Assembly: GCA_029974875.1 (NCBI GenBank)
Contig: JARKQP010000278.1
Location: forward strand, 1 to 34,313
From: Mobilitalea sp.
Lineage (GTDB): Bacteria > Bacillota_A > Clostridia > Lachnospirales > Lachnospiraceae
Length of the DNA stretch: 34,313 bases
Reading direction: 5' to 3'
In this document: positions 1 through 9,334 of the stretch, piece by piece
Numbering within the stretch: position 1 is the stretch's first letter
Layout of the letters: each line of letters starts with the position of its first letter
The notes under the pieces: model-generated
Seen by the model: only the letters and a program-made list of their open reading frames with translations
Databases searched by the model: none
Told to the model about the DNA's origin: nothing
Translations under genes and position numbers: made by a program

Positions 1-23
1 TTTAACGGCCGTGAAACAACTCT

Positions 24-1622
24 ATTTACATTCCACTATGGTTCTACTTTAATTTAAACCGGACAAAATGGATTAGTAAGTATTTAGTGGATTTACATTC
101 CACTATGGTTCTACTTTAATAAACAGGGAGCAGTCAGGGGAATGGATTTACAACATTTACATTCCACTATGGTTCTACTTTAATGCAAGACAAAATGTAT
201 TACTGATTGGAGTAGAATACTATTTACATTCCACTATGGTTCTACTTTAATGTTAGAACAAGCAATAATCCCGCATGATACATTTGAATTTACATTCCAC
301 TATGGTTCTACTTTAATTTTACCGAAGGGAAAGAGTATGAATACATACCAGATTTACATTCCACTATGGTTCTACTTTAATGTCTTCTCGTCAGAAGATG
401 TGCGCACATTTGTTACCTATTTACATTCCACTATGGTTCTACTTTAATGGATTCCAGGTACGTTTTCACCAATGATATAAGTATTTACATTCCACTATGG
501 TTCTACTTTAATGGCAGCATAGTTAACCGGTAGCTTATATTTCTTCATATTTACATTCCACTATGGTTCTACTTTAATCATCAGCATGGATCCGGAGCAG
601 ATGCAGCTATTATATTTACATTCCACTATGGTTCTACTTTAATGCCGTAAGGCGGTTTTGTTTCCTTACTTTTTGGTGAATTTACATTCCACTATGGTTC
701 TACTTTAATTGGATTACTGCCAGAGAGAGGATCGGTCAATCTCCATTTACATTCCACTATGGTTCTACTTTAATAACAATTAGGGCTCCACATAGACGCC
801 TGGAGGCTTCATTTACATTCCACTATGGTTCTACTTTAATCTTAACAAGTAATCATCCCCTCTTCTATTTTGTAATTTACATTCCACTATGGTTCTACTT
901 TAATGTTTTCTTATCGGCTTGAAATCCTGGCTGGCTCATTTACATTCCACTATGGTTCTACTTTAATAATAAAGATAAGTGTGTTAATTGCATTTTTCTG
1001 TATTTACATTCCACTATGGTTCTACTTTAATTGAGACAAAGAGGTTACACCGAGGTAGCCAAAGACATTTACATTCCACTATGGTTCTACTTTAATAAGG
1101 ATGCAAAATTCGAAGGAACAACGGTTCCCCGATTTACATTCCACTATGGTTCTACTTTAATTCATTGAAATATCTTCCTGTGCTTATGGATACCAATTTA
1201 CATTCCACTATGGTTCTACTTTAATCTCAACGCCAGAAAAATGAAAAAAAGTAGGTGATCATAATTTACATTCCACTATGGTTCTACTTTAATGGGACAA
1301 TCTTGATAACCTCATCAATAATGCCAAATTTACATTCCACTATGGTTCTACTTTAATTATGGCAGACCAAATAAATAGGATATGCCCACATTGATTTACA
1401 TTCCACTATGGTTCTACTTTAATGTTAAGTGATTTATATATAAAAATTGAATTATTATCCATTTACATTCCACTATGGTTCTACTTTAATGTTTTATTTG
1501 TGCTTGGCACCGTTATCCCTCCTTATATTTACATTCCACTATGGTTCTACTTTAATCGCCAGGTGTACGTCTGTAACATTTATTTTAACCTCATTTACAT
1601 TCCACTATGGTTCTACTTTAAT
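24..1622 (-). CRISPR. CRISPR array, type I-B style, 25 repeats, open at the left edge
   Basis: I count 25 copies of a 30-bp repeat with starts at 24, 91, 155, 222, 288, 352, 419, 483, 549, 614, 680, 745, 811, 875, 938, 1002, 1067, 1132, 1196, 1264, 1328, 1394, 1461, 1527 and 1593. They bound 24 complete spacers of 33-38 bp. All copies look identical by eye. Bases 1-23 are part of another spacer, so the array continues outside the window. Read on the minus strand, the repeat begins ATTAAAGTAGAACC and ends GGAATGTAAAT. The terminal ATGTAAAT would be the 8-nt 5' handle of the crRNA after Cas6 cleavage, which fits clostridial type I-B arrays. Because the cas operon lies to the right on the minus strand, the leader end should be at 1622 and the newest spacer at 1557-1592. 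I could not assign spacer targets by reading. Confidence 0.98.
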
Positions 1623-1799
1623 CCGTCATCTTATAACCCTTATATAATCTACACTAATTTCTATCATTTTGTCGACCTAAACGTTTCCTCCCCAATCCAT
1701 CTTTCAAACCCACACACAAAGTAAATTTTTTCTGCAATAACCCCTGCAATCTGCCCTTTGTCGTCCCCACCGTATTTTAACACTATTCGGGGTCGACAA
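1623..1799 (-). promoter_or_regulatory. CRISPR leader with a repeated GTCGAC motif
   Basis: This AT-rich stretch of about 177 bp separates the last repeat from the cas2 stop codon and has no convincing ORF, so it is the expected leader. The motif GGTCGACAA (or its complement) occurs at 1669-1677 and 1791-1799. A one-mismatch version, TTGTCGTCC, starts at 1758. The latter two form an inverted repeat with 11-bp arms (1758-1768 and 1789-1799, one mismatch) around a 20-bp loop. On the minus strand, TATA-like sequence lies between about 1630 and 1650, but I could not pick one clear promoter. Leader identity comes from position; a role of the GTCGAC motif in spacer integration or array transcription is inference. 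Confidence 0.75.
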
Positions 1800-2078
1800 T
1801 CAAAGAAAATTTCTTGTCATATCTTCCTGTATCCCCCACGTTTCTTTTGGTATCCATTTTTCATTTCTACTTTTAAATACAATCAACGAATCTCTGTCAG
1901 TACGAATGACTGACCGAAGCTCCATTCTTAATTTCAGTATCTGTGATTCCGAGAGTTCGCCTTCAAATACTGAGTTTTGAATGTGTGTCAAATACTTTTT
2001 ACAGATCTTAAAAGTTTTATTTAGAGTTCTCGCTCCACCTTCGTCACTTTTTATATCATATACCAAAATAACATACAT
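1800..2078 (-). CDS. cas2: CRISPR-associated endonuclease Cas2
   Basis: This 92-residue protein has the usual Cas2 length. It begins MYVILVYDI, the first beta strand of the ferredoxin-like fold, ending in the conserved Asp8 expected at the metal site. Cas2 is the dimeric core that bridges two Cas1 dimers in the spacer-integration complex. The start is preceded by AAGGTG at good spacing. It lies 12 bp after cas1 and is the last gene before the leader, the normal position for the adaptation genes of a type I-B operon. Confidence 0.96.
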   Translation of the reverse strand: MYVILVYDIKSDEGGARTLNKTFKICKKYLTHIQNSVFEGELSESQILKLRMELRSVIRTDRDSLIVFKSRNEKWIPKETWGIQEDMTRNFL

Positions 2079-2090
2079 ATAAACACCTTT

Positions 2091-3083
2091 CTACCACCAT
2101 ATTTTGAACGATTCATATTCTTTTTCCCCAAAGAGATGTTTAATCAGCTTAAAACATTCCAGCCTCATCAAATACTGATATGACACTGTTCTATTCAAAT
2201 CTTTATGCTTTATAGTTGTCTGCATTTTTGCATCTAATTCTGCAACAACAGTTTTTGATGCTTCTTTTGTCAAGTGCAAATAATTTAATCCTTTTGTAAA
2301 GCACTTTTCTGTTATCTGCCTACGATTAAGTAATGAGAAAATTAATCGATCTCCAAGGATCGGCTTGAATATTTCTGCCAAATCTAAACTTAGTGAAAAT
2401 CGTCTGTCTCCTGGTTCATGAAGATAGCTTACAGTAGGATTTAACTGTGTCTGATAGATTTCACCCAATACCTTGGTATATATCATCGTATTCACAAAGG
2501 AAATCAACGTATTAATCATGTTGTCAGGTGGGTTTTTCACTCTCTTTTCAAACTCTATATCCTGATCAATAATCATCGACCATGCACTATAATACGTTTT
2601 TCTAATATTCCCCTCATATCCCATTAACTCCTGAATACTTTGTGCCTTAGGGATTTGTTTTCGCAAGTTCTCTATTGTATTCATATATTCCTGCACATTT
2701 TTTCCACGCCCATTATAATATCTGAGATTACGGAAAATATTAAATGACGCTCCATCGATAATTGCTCTAGCTATTTCCATCCTTTTATTATAATCCATAT
2801 AGTAAGCAACTTGATTTACTAATAGGTTTCCCGATACCAACTGTTCCCTAGGATAAAAGCTTCCTGTGTAAAAACTATAGTAATTAAAAAAATGAATAGG
2901 AATTCCATTTTGCGATAATATATTAATCAAGCTGGAATTAAAACTCATTTCCGACATAACGTAAATGTCCCCAACACGTTCTATCGGTAAATCCTTTTTC
3001 TCATCGTGCTCGTCAATAAAAGTAATTGTATTATCCTTCCGCCTTAGAGAACCGTCATTATATATGTAATAACTTCTTTTCAT
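2091..3083 (-). CDS. cas1: CRISPR-associated integrase Cas1 (type I-B)
   Basis: The 330-residue product has the Cas1 layout of an N-terminal beta domain and a C-terminal helical catalytic domain. The metal-binding residues appear as Glu157 (in MGYEGNIRKTYY), His222 (in SYLHEPGDRRFSL) and Asp234 (in SLDLAEIFKPI), all in the expected order and spacing. Cas1 catalyses the two transesterifications that insert a new spacer at the leader end of the array. A GGAGG site precedes the ATG at 3083. The gene sits between cas4 and cas2. The catalytic triad is intact, so the adaptation module should be active. Confidence 0.98.
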   Translation of the reverse strand: MKRSYYIYNDGSLRRKDNTITFIDEHDEKKDLPIERVGDIYVMSEMSFNSSLINILSQNGIPIHFFNYYSFYTGSFYPREQLVSGNLLVNQVAYYMDYNKRMEIARAIIDGASFNIFRNLRYYNGRGKNVQEYMNTIENLRKQIPKAQSIQELMGYEGNIRKTYYSAWSMIIDQDIEFEKRVKNPPDNMINTLISFVNTMIYTKVLGEIYQTQLNPTVSYLHEPGDRRFSLSLDLAEIFKPILGDRLIFSLLNRRQITEKCFTKGLNYLHLTKEASKTVVAELDAKMQTTIKHKDLNRTVSYQYLMRLECFKLIKHLFGEKEYESFKIWW

Positions 3084-3128
3084 GTGCTTTCCTCCACAAT
3101 TCGTCAGATAGTACGCTCCACACCCTGC

Positions 3129-3623
3129 TTAAATAAAGCATAAATCATAATAGGCACAGGATTTGCAGATATTCTTCTTGCTTAGCTCTGGTGGGATATT
3201 CTTTTCTACAATCTGTTTAATTTCTGATAGGCACTCTTCTATTCGCTCTATGTCTTTGTCTGTCAGATCAATTTCTATTGTCTTTTTTAATAGAGGATAG
3301 TCTATCTTCGCCGTAATCCCCTCTACACCTCTTTGCTTCAAATAATGCAGATAATACTTCACTTGAAAAACACTAGCTTCTTCAATTTTTCTGCTTTTTT
3401 TTACTTCATGTAATATTCCTCTAGAGCGAATAAAGTCCACATTAATGACATTATCAATATTAATATGCTTTTCATCTCTCTGATACGTTTCCTCATCCAA
3501 TATTTTACCTATTTTTACATTCTCATTATCTTGTTCCATCTGAATTTCATGATAGAAATACCATAATTTCCGCAGACAGACTTGATAATAATACACCATT
3601 ACTCCAGTTATTTCCTTTTGCAT
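3129..3623 (-). CDS. cas4: Cas4 RecB-like exonuclease of the adaptation module
   Basis: This is a 164-residue protein of normal Cas4 size. Four cysteines that would hold the 4Fe-4S cluster are visible: Cys16, then Cys153, Cys156 and Cys162 in the C-terminal CKSCAYYDLC motif. Asp63, Glu73 and Lys75 (the EVK of ILHEVKKSR) and Gln87 match the RecB-family nuclease motifs. Cas4 trims prespacer ends and helps choose the PAM and insertion orientation together with Cas1-Cas2. The ATG at 3623 is preceded by GAGGAG 9 nt upstream. It is located between cas3 and cas1, as in most I-B loci. Confidence 0.95.
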   Translation of the reverse strand: MQKEITGVMVYYYQVCLRKLWYFYHEIQMEQDNENVKIGKILDEETYQRDEKHINIDNVINVDFIRSRGILHEVKKSRKIEEASVFQVKYYLHYLKQRGVEGITAKIDYPLLKKTIEIDLTDKDIERIEECLSEIKQIVEKNIPPELSKKNICKSCAYYDLCFI

Positions 3624-3645
3624 CTCCCATTACTCCTCATCGCCT

Positions 3646-5871
3646 TTACAACATCTCTGCTTTTCTTATGAAGGTTTTATAATCAATCTTCTGGTATCCA
3701 AGTTCATCATACAAACATTCAACAACCTGAATTGCTTCTCGCCTTCCCATACAGATTTGGGGAAAATACCCTGCATCTCCTTTCTGAACAGCTTTTCGAT
3801 ATTCTATCCATTGCCAGTAAGGAATGTTCACTGAGTACTGAAAAATCTTACTTCTCACCTTCATTCGTTCAACAGATTCTAAATCATCTTCTAAAAGGAT
3901 TCTCTCGTACTCATGAATTTCCTCTTTATGCTGTTCGTATACAGGGCTCGGAATAATGTCCTCTGATAAAATATTTCGCAACCGTTGTTCGCTCTTTTCA
4001 AACTTGTACGGTATAATACCCTTAATAAATGAACTGGCTTCCTTATATTTCCTATAATACTGGCTTTCTCCCAGATTTTCCATAGTCAGAAACTCCCGTA
4101 TCAACTCCTGTTTTTTCAATTCAGAAAGTTGTCCGTCTACTGTCTGTATTGCACGTTTTGATAGCAAAAATATTGTTTCATCAATGTAAGCCTGATTGCC
4201 GCTTAGCAGACTTTGTTCGATTTTTGTATAGACATAACAATTTCTATCTGTCACATCTTTTACTCCTTTTCTATTACATCTTCCAAGCCGTTGAAATAGA
4301 GAATTCAAGTCCTGAAGTTCCGTAAACAAATAGTCAAAGTCAATATCAAGGCTCGCCTCAACAAGAGATGTCGATATCCAAATTCCTAAACAATTATCTA
4401 ATCCTCCGCTTTCGTCATAGGTTTTTCCAAATTCCAGTATCTCCTGCTCCAGTTTTCCACGTTCTGCCCTTGTATACCGACTGTGCAGTATATGAGCAGG
4501 TATATTCCGTTCATATCTCTGTATATCATCGTATAATTTTTGTGCTTTCCGTATGGTATTACAAACCACAAGAATTTTGCTACTTTTCTTCTGTTTTTCA
4601 TTATCCTTATATTTTTTCAAAATGTCTTCCGCGTTTAAAAAACGATCATACACCTGTATATTATGTCGAATAGTATCATCTGTAAAAGTTCGAATATTTT
4701 CTTCGTTGAAAGAAATTTCTCTCATTAGCAATTCTTTCATAAATGGCGACATTGTTGCAGTCATTACCGCTACTTTTCCACCCATATCACAAATTCGCTT
4801 CAAACCATAAATTAAATATGCCAGAAGCTCCGGATCATACATCTGAACCTCATCAATAACAATTTTAGAATAAGAAAGTGTAACAAGCTTCAACTCAAAA
4901 CCCTGGTATTGGAATACAAAGTCAAAAAGCTGATCCATCGTTGAAATGTTTAAAGGTATCGTAAATTGTTTTCCTCTGCTTTCATAATCAAACAAATCAA
5001 ATTCCATGTCTTCAAGCTGCTTCGCATAATACTCCAAGGATTCCGAGTGCAAGATCGATATCCGGGTATCTATCTGTTCATTCTGTAAAATATCACATCT
5101 GATACGATCATAAATTGCATTAATTGCCGTCCTAAGTGGCAGCACAAAATATCCTTTATGATTTCCTATCCACTGCAGTCCAGCTTCTGTTTTTCCCATG
5201 CCTGTCTGTGCAACAACTATAATATTTTCATCTCGTTTTCCCATACAGAATTTCTGTAATTCATTCCAATCGCTAGACGGTTTTCTTTCCTTCCATTTCA
5301 TTTTCACGTTATCAAGCTTATCGACCAGAAAATCATTAGGGAATTCTACCGGATATCCTCCACTTGCACTGTAATCCACCTTATGTAAAAAGCCTTTGAT
5401 TTTAATCGCATCATCATCGTATATCATTCTTCCCACATTAGCCCTGCTTCGGCTCTTAATAGTATATACGGGGAGACCCTTTAGTAATGACTCAATTAAT
5501 TCCTTTCTTTCCTGCATAATACTGAGCGCATCACCAAAATCGTGGTGATATAAAACTGCAAAAAGCACTCTATAGTAGTCCTGTACATCTTGAAAGTCAT
5601 TCGGATTGATAAAATACCCCGACAACACATTGTGAGAAACCTCTTTCGTCTCATCAAAACGCAGTTTCCCTTTCACCACATTCACACGTCTTTGAAACTC
5701 TTCATTCGCTTTTCCATCATCATGATATATACAGGCAATCTTAATCAATTCATATATTCTACCATCCTCTATGTAGTGATATGACCTAAGCATTTCCAGC
5801 ATATATAATAAATCCCCAACGTGTTCTTCTATCGTCTTATTCGGCTTTGCTTTATATTTTCTAATATCCAT
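3646..5871 (-). CDS. cas3: Cas3 HD nuclease-helicase
   Basis: The 741-residue protein carries an N-terminal HD nuclease domain followed by a superfamily 2 helicase. HD-domain metal ligands visible are His17, His50-Asp51 (IYHDDGK), His109-His110-Asp111 and Asp166. Helicase motifs are Walker A at about 221-229 (AQTGMGKTE), the DExx box as DEVQ at 340-343 (many Cas3 proteins have DEVH), TAT at 371-373, and a motif VI of the form QRLGRCNR. Cas3 is recruited by Cascade after target recognition and nicks and degrades the displaced strand. AGGAG precedes the start. All catalytic motifs look intact. Confidence 0.97.
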   Translation of the reverse strand: MDIRKYKAKPNKTIEEHVGDLLYMLEMLRSYHYIEDGRIYELIKIACIYHDDGKANEEFQRRVNVVKGKLRFDETKEVSHNVLSGYFINPNDFQDVQDYYRVLFAVLYHHDFGDALSIMQERKELIESLLKGLPVYTIKSRSRANVGRMIYDDDAIKIKGFLHKVDYSASGGYPVEFPNDFLVDKLDNVKMKWKERKPSSDWNELQKFCMGKRDENIIVVAQTGMGKTEAGLQWIGNHKGYFVLPLRTAINAIYDRIRCDILQNEQIDTRISILHSESLEYYAKQLEDMEFDLFDYESRGKQFTIPLNISTMDQLFDFVFQYQGFELKLVTLSYSKIVIDEVQMYDPELLAYLIYGLKRICDMGGKVAVMTATMSPFMKELLMREISFNEENIRTFTDDTIRHNIQVYDRFLNAEDILKKYKDNEKQKKSSKILVVCNTIRKAQKLYDDIQRYERNIPAHILHSRYTRAERGKLEQEILEFGKTYDESGGLDNCLGIWISTSLVEASLDIDFDYLFTELQDLNSLFQRLGRCNRKGVKDVTDRNCYVYTKIEQSLLSGNQAYIDETIFLLSKRAIQTVDGQLSELKKQELIREFLTMENLGESQYYRKYKEASSFIKGIIPYKFEKSEQRLRNILSEDIIPSPVYEQHKEEIHEYERILLEDDLESVERMKVRSKIFQYSVNIPYWQWIEYRKAVQKGDAGYFPQICMGRREAIQVVECLYDELGYQKIDYKTFIRKAEML

Positions 5872-5919
5872 CCATTCTTCTCCTGGAAAACGCTATCTAA
5901 TTAACCATTGCCTCTGCGT

Positions 5920-7002
5920 TTAAAGAAAGTTCACAATATATCCTCCATCTCCATATTGATCCAGATACAGCCCATCACCGAATTCATCTACAGCATACTG
6001 TGACAAATATAATACCTTTTTCTTTTCAAACACCCTTTTTCCGTCTACAATCTGATAATTCTTATTCAGATAATATTTCGTACCATTTACCGTTCTTCCT
6101 GCTTCTATATTTTTGCATATTACCCTCTCTTGTTTTAGGAGAGTGTAATCTAAATACGCCGAATAATCGCTGGACACTTCCTCGTCCCAATCTTCCAACA
6201 ATTGAACAATTTGAGCATCTTCCACTGAAACAACATCTTCACTTCTTCCAATAGCTTTCAGATTAAAGATATTTTTCAAGATATCCTTTAAGGTTTCTTC
6301 CTCGGCTCTTATATGAATTACTAATTTAATATTATTCAGTATCTCATAAAACTTTAAAGATGTTGTCAGAGAGCGGTAACGGGAAATGGGGATTATATAA
6401 TTATCCGTCTGAAAATCTTCCAATTTAGATTTTATCAATTCTTCCACATCTTTTAGCTCCCTTTCCCGGTGAACTACTAAACGATAACCTGCGCTGCTAC
6501 TCTCTAACCCTTTCCTTTTCTTAGATAGGTGCACTTTTCTCCTTTTCAGTAGACTTATAACCGGTTCCAATCTAATTTTCTTGAATTTATCAATCTCATC
6601 TTTCAAATCTTTTAATTGACAATATTCTTTAAGTAATTCCGGACTGTTTACCTGAATTGTAATATTATTTCTGAAGCTGTTTCCCTGTGGTTTTTTTGCA
6701 GTGGCAACTTTCTCAAATGCATTTGAAAGCATCGTACCATTTCGCATTTTTACCAGGATTCCTCTGTCGTCCTGTACGGAATTCAAAAAGCAGTAATCCG
6801 TATAAGGTTTCCGATGCATGGATTCATACTTGCCCTGAATACTAATATCCATCGGATGATATTCCTTATAACCGCAAGCTGCATGAATTGCACCTATCAC
6901 TGTTGAAATTGGCGGCAGTGGATATGTCATCTTATTATCAATAGTCTCTTCCCGCTTATAATTCGCACTGGTCTGACGTATTAATAGACGTAAAGCCTCC
7001 AT
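5920..7002 (-). CDS. cas5: Cas5, Cascade subunit (long form, type I-B)
   Basis: The N-terminal segment has the Cas5 RAMP signature: an ALRLLIRQTSANYK strand followed by PLPPISTVIGAIHAACGY. In type I-B Cascade, Cas5 caps the 5' handle of the crRNA. At 360 residues it is clearly longer than most I-B Cas5 proteins (usually about 220-260). The extra length is a lysine/arginine-rich central segment at about residues 130-200 that includes RRKVHLSKKRKG. The start at 7002 has AGGTGA 7 nt upstream. It lies between cas7 and cas3, in the expected order. The family call is firm; the role of the insertion is unknown. Confidence 0.92.
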   Translation of the reverse strand: MEALRLLIRQTSANYKREETIDNKMTYPLPPISTVIGAIHAACGYKEYHPMDISIQGKYESMHRKPYTDYCFLNSVQDDRGILVKMRNGTMLSNAFEKVATAKKPQGNSFRNNITIQVNSPELLKEYCQLKDLKDEIDKFKKIRLEPVISLLKRRKVHLSKKRKGLESSSAGYRLVVHRERELKDVEELIKSKLEDFQTDNYIIPISRYRSLTTSLKFYEILNNIKLVIHIRAEEETLKDILKNIFNLKAIGRSEDVVSVEDAQIVQLLEDWDEEVSSDYSAYLDYTLLKQERVICKNIEAGRTVNGTKYYLNKNYQIVDGKRVFEKKKVLYLSQYAVDEFGDGLYLDQYGDGGYIVNFL

Positions 7003-7032
7003 AATTACTTCACCTACTTTCCAGCATCTTGA

Positions 7033-7914
7033 TTATACGTTGTAATAAGAATTCACATCTTCCTTCAGTGCTTCAAAAAATGCTGGAATCGTCACCGGTT
7101 GTAATTCCCGCTCAATCTCCTCTTCATTTATTAACATTTTTCCGCGCAATAACCCAGTACGATATCCTCTGGCGACTTTATCTTTCAAATCCTCGGACAC
7201 CATCAATTTATCTGCCTCTACATGAACTACGTTCTCAAAATAATGTGTTTTCCTATCCGAAAGTCCTCCTACAACAAATATCGGCTCAGCATTATCCAAA
7301 TTTCCCTTTACTACCAGACTTAATGATTCTACTGCATTTAATATCATTTTCACACGCTCTGCTTTTTCCTTTTTATCTGCTTCCACATTGAAATTATCAT
7401 CTCTTCCAATCATTTCAAGGTCTATGGTTATACTATATACCTTTAACGATTTGTCGTATTCGTACTGATATGGCATGAGTCCCACGCCACCTGCATCGTT
7501 TTGAACATTCTTTCCATTAGCTGCCGCAAAATTCCCCGCCACATATAAGTTATTATGAAAACGTGTCTCATTTACAAAGCTTTCACAGGAAATTGCATCT
7601 GTTAAATAAATCGAACTTTTTCTTATATAGGTAGTCCCACTTGTGCTCATATATCCACCTTCCAGCGCCCTACAGGATGCTGCATTCAGGGCTTCTGTTA
7701 CGAGTTTCTGTGTTGCCCCATCAACTTCTGTTTGTAAGTCATCATATAAACCAGCCTGTACCATCAATGCATTTTTCAGACTTTCTCTGCTACGAATAGT
7801 ATAAACTTTACGATTTTTAAATATTTTTTGTACACTTGCAATATTCCCAAGGCCTTCCGAATAATTAGAAGTCATATTGGCAACCACCGTTAATGTTAAT
7901 GATCTTTTTTCCAT
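7033..7914 (-). CDS. cas7: Cas7 backbone subunit, Cst2/DevR family
   Basis: This 293-residue protein begins MEKRSLTLTVVANMTSNYSEGLGN and contains YTIRSRESLKNALM. That pattern is typical of the Cst2/DevR group of Cas7 proteins, which polymerise along the crRNA spacer to form the Cascade backbone. I place the start at 7914 rather than at the ATG two codons upstream, because the AGGAGG site is 8 nt from the former and only 2 nt from the latter. It begins 12 bp after the cas8 stop, so translation is probably coupled. Chosen with high confidence for the family and good confidence for the start. Confidence 0.94.
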   Translation of the reverse strand: MEKRSLTLTVVANMTSNYSEGLGNIASVQKIFKNRKVYTIRSRESLKNALMVQAGLYDDLQTEVDGATQKLVTEALNAASCRALEGGYMSTSGTTYIRKSSIYLTDAISCESFVNETRFHNNLYVAGNFAAANGKNVQNDAGGVGLMPYQYEYDKSLKVYSITIDLEMIGRDDNFNVEADKKEKAERVKMILNAVESLSLVVKGNLDNAEPIFVVGGLSDRKTHYFENVVHVEADKLMVSEDLKDKVARGYRTGLLRGKMLINEEEIERELQPVTIPAFFEALKEDVNSYYNV

Positions 7915-7926
7915 ATCCATTCCCTC

Positions 7927-8208
7927 CTATTTCTCCTCTTTATTATCTACTTTAGCTTTTGTCAGTGCATTGATAAAGGTATACGCAATATCTTTATTCT
8001 CCTCGAAATCTTCAAATAAATCTAAGGCAAAATCAAATGAAACATCTGCATAGTTTGACAACTGCAATAAAATTTGACAATACCTATCATAATCTTTGAA
8101 AATGATAGCACTTGTCAACTTTTGACGATAACTCGTTCTTTTGTTATCCGGCAATTTCTTAGTTACTTCCTTTGCACAGGCATACGCCACTTTCATGGAT
8201 TGATTCAT
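7927..8208 (-). CDS. Possible internally translated Cas11 small subunit (3' end of cas8)
   Basis: Within cas8, codon 370 is an ATG at 8206-8208 directly preceded by GTGGGGGTGGAAGT, a G-rich Shine-Dalgarno-like stretch about 4 nt from the start. Translation from here would give a 93-residue, mostly helical protein (MNQSMKVAYACAKEVTKKL...) in the same frame as Cas8. Independent translation of a small subunit from the 3' end of cas8 or cas10d is established for types I-B, I-C and I-D. In this gene the internal site is inference from sequence. The GGGG stretch also encodes a Gly-Gly-Gly-Ser linker, so codon content alone could explain it. Confidence 0.5.
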   Translation of the reverse strand: MNQSMKVAYACAKEVTKKLPDNKRTSYRQKLTSAIIFKDYDRYCQILLQLSNYADVSFDFALDLFEDFEENKDIAYTFINALTKAKVDNKEEK

Positions 8209-9315
8209 ACTTCCACCCCCACTAATTAACTGATTTATTTGTATAAATTTTGATACAATGTATTCTATATTTGTCCTTATTTTTTCTTCTCTTTTCCTAA
8301 AGAGAAGTTCAATCAATTCATCTGTGCGTACCAGGTTCAAAATACATTCTAGTACCTCTTTTTGTATATTGACATAATACTTATCATTAATTTTTATAGA
8401 GAAGCAAAAAGAATCATATTCTTTTATCGCCGTTAAAATTTTGATACTTTCCTTTCTTATATACAGGGTTTCAAAAAAATCCACGCCACGATTTTTCACA
8501 ATAACTTCTGTATCAAAATCAATAAAATCTGCCGTCTCCTGTATTGACTTAAAGAGAACCTTTCTTGCATCTTTTGATTTACCCTCACTTTTTATCACCT
8601 CCATCTTGATCATACGTTCAAAATTCTGATTAGTTTGCAATAAGCTCCTTACAGAATAATTGGCGTTGATAAAAAATGTTTCCCGATCTCCAAAAAAAGC
8701 AAACGGTATAAAATCAAAAAAAGAATCATCCTGCGCTTGAAACGTTGATACATCAAAGTTATATGCTATCGATTTCGATTTCCTTCCAATATCCACATCA
8801 TATCCCAACAATCTACAACAAATTTTGCCTTCTTCAAATAATTCTCTTTTACCTTTTCTCGTGGGTGCAAAATTGGCATACATGTTGTCTTTATTTAAGA
8901 ACGTTTTCCATATCAAATCCTGGCGATTGCTTCTTATCTTCTCCAACAGTTCTCCTTGGTTCGTCCCGTCAAATTTGCTTTTTCCAAAAACCTCTTTCAT
9001 AATGGCATTTCCCGTCTTAAGCAAATCATTAGCCAGCTTTATCTGCTCTTCTGAGACTTCCTCTTTCATCAGCAAATTTTCCAGTTGTTTATGCTGTAGC
9101 TCTTCCCCATACTCGGCTTCTACAAACAAAAGATACTTTTCTTGGGTAATATCAGCACTTCTAAACTTCAAATATTCATCAGTAATTTCATAATCTTGAT
9201 TTTCATCACCGTAATACCTCAAATATTTACTAAGCCCCACAATTGTAGCCGAATATCTCCAGTCAGACGGTTCCAGCCAAACATCAAACTTATCACTTTC
9301 TACAACTGTCCTCAC
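7927..9315 (-). CDS. cas8: Cas8 large subunit of type I-B Cascade
   Basis: This 462-residue protein sits between cas6 and cas7, where the Cascade large subunit is always found. Its N-terminus (SDKFDVWLEPSDWRYSATIVGL) reads like the compact Cas8a1/Csx8 or Cas8b1 type. I see no CxxC zinc-finger pair of the kind seen in Cst1. Cas8 recognises the PAM and recruits Cas3. The start is a GTG at 9315 with AAGGAGG upstream. The last 93 residues are mainly helical and resemble a fused small subunit (see the separate internal start at 8208). The exact Cas8 subfamily is uncertain because Cas8 proteins diverge fast. Confidence 0.85.
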   Translation of the reverse strand: MRTVVESDKFDVWLEPSDWRYSATIVGLSKYLRYYGDENQDYEITDEYLKFRSADITQEKYLLFVEAEYGEELQHKQLENLLMKEEVSEEQIKLANDLLKTGNAIMKEVFGKSKFDGTNQGELLEKIRSNRQDLIWKTFLNKDNMYANFAPTRKGKRELFEEGKICCRLLGYDVDIGRKSKSIAYNFDVSTFQAQDDSFFDFIPFAFFGDRETFFINANYSVRSLLQTNQNFERMIKMEVIKSEGKSKDARKVLFKSIQETADFIDFDTEVIVKNRGVDFFETLYIRKESIKILTAIKEYDSFCFSIKINDKYYVNIQKEVLECILNLVRTDELIELLFRKREEKIRTNIEYIVSKFIQINQLISGGGSMNQSMKVAYACAKEVTKKLPDNKRTSYRQKLTSAIIFKDYDRYCQILLQLSNYADVSFDFALDLFEDFEENKDIAYTFINALTKAKVDNKEEK

Positions 9316-9334
9316 ACACTCCCTCCTTTCCGCT

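Noticed and set aside
250..1724. Plus-strand open frames inside the CRISPR array that translate to repeated FTFHYGSTL or IYIPLWFYFN peptides
   Set aside because: They are the CRISPR repeat read in different frames through spacers; they have no ribosome site and no protein family.
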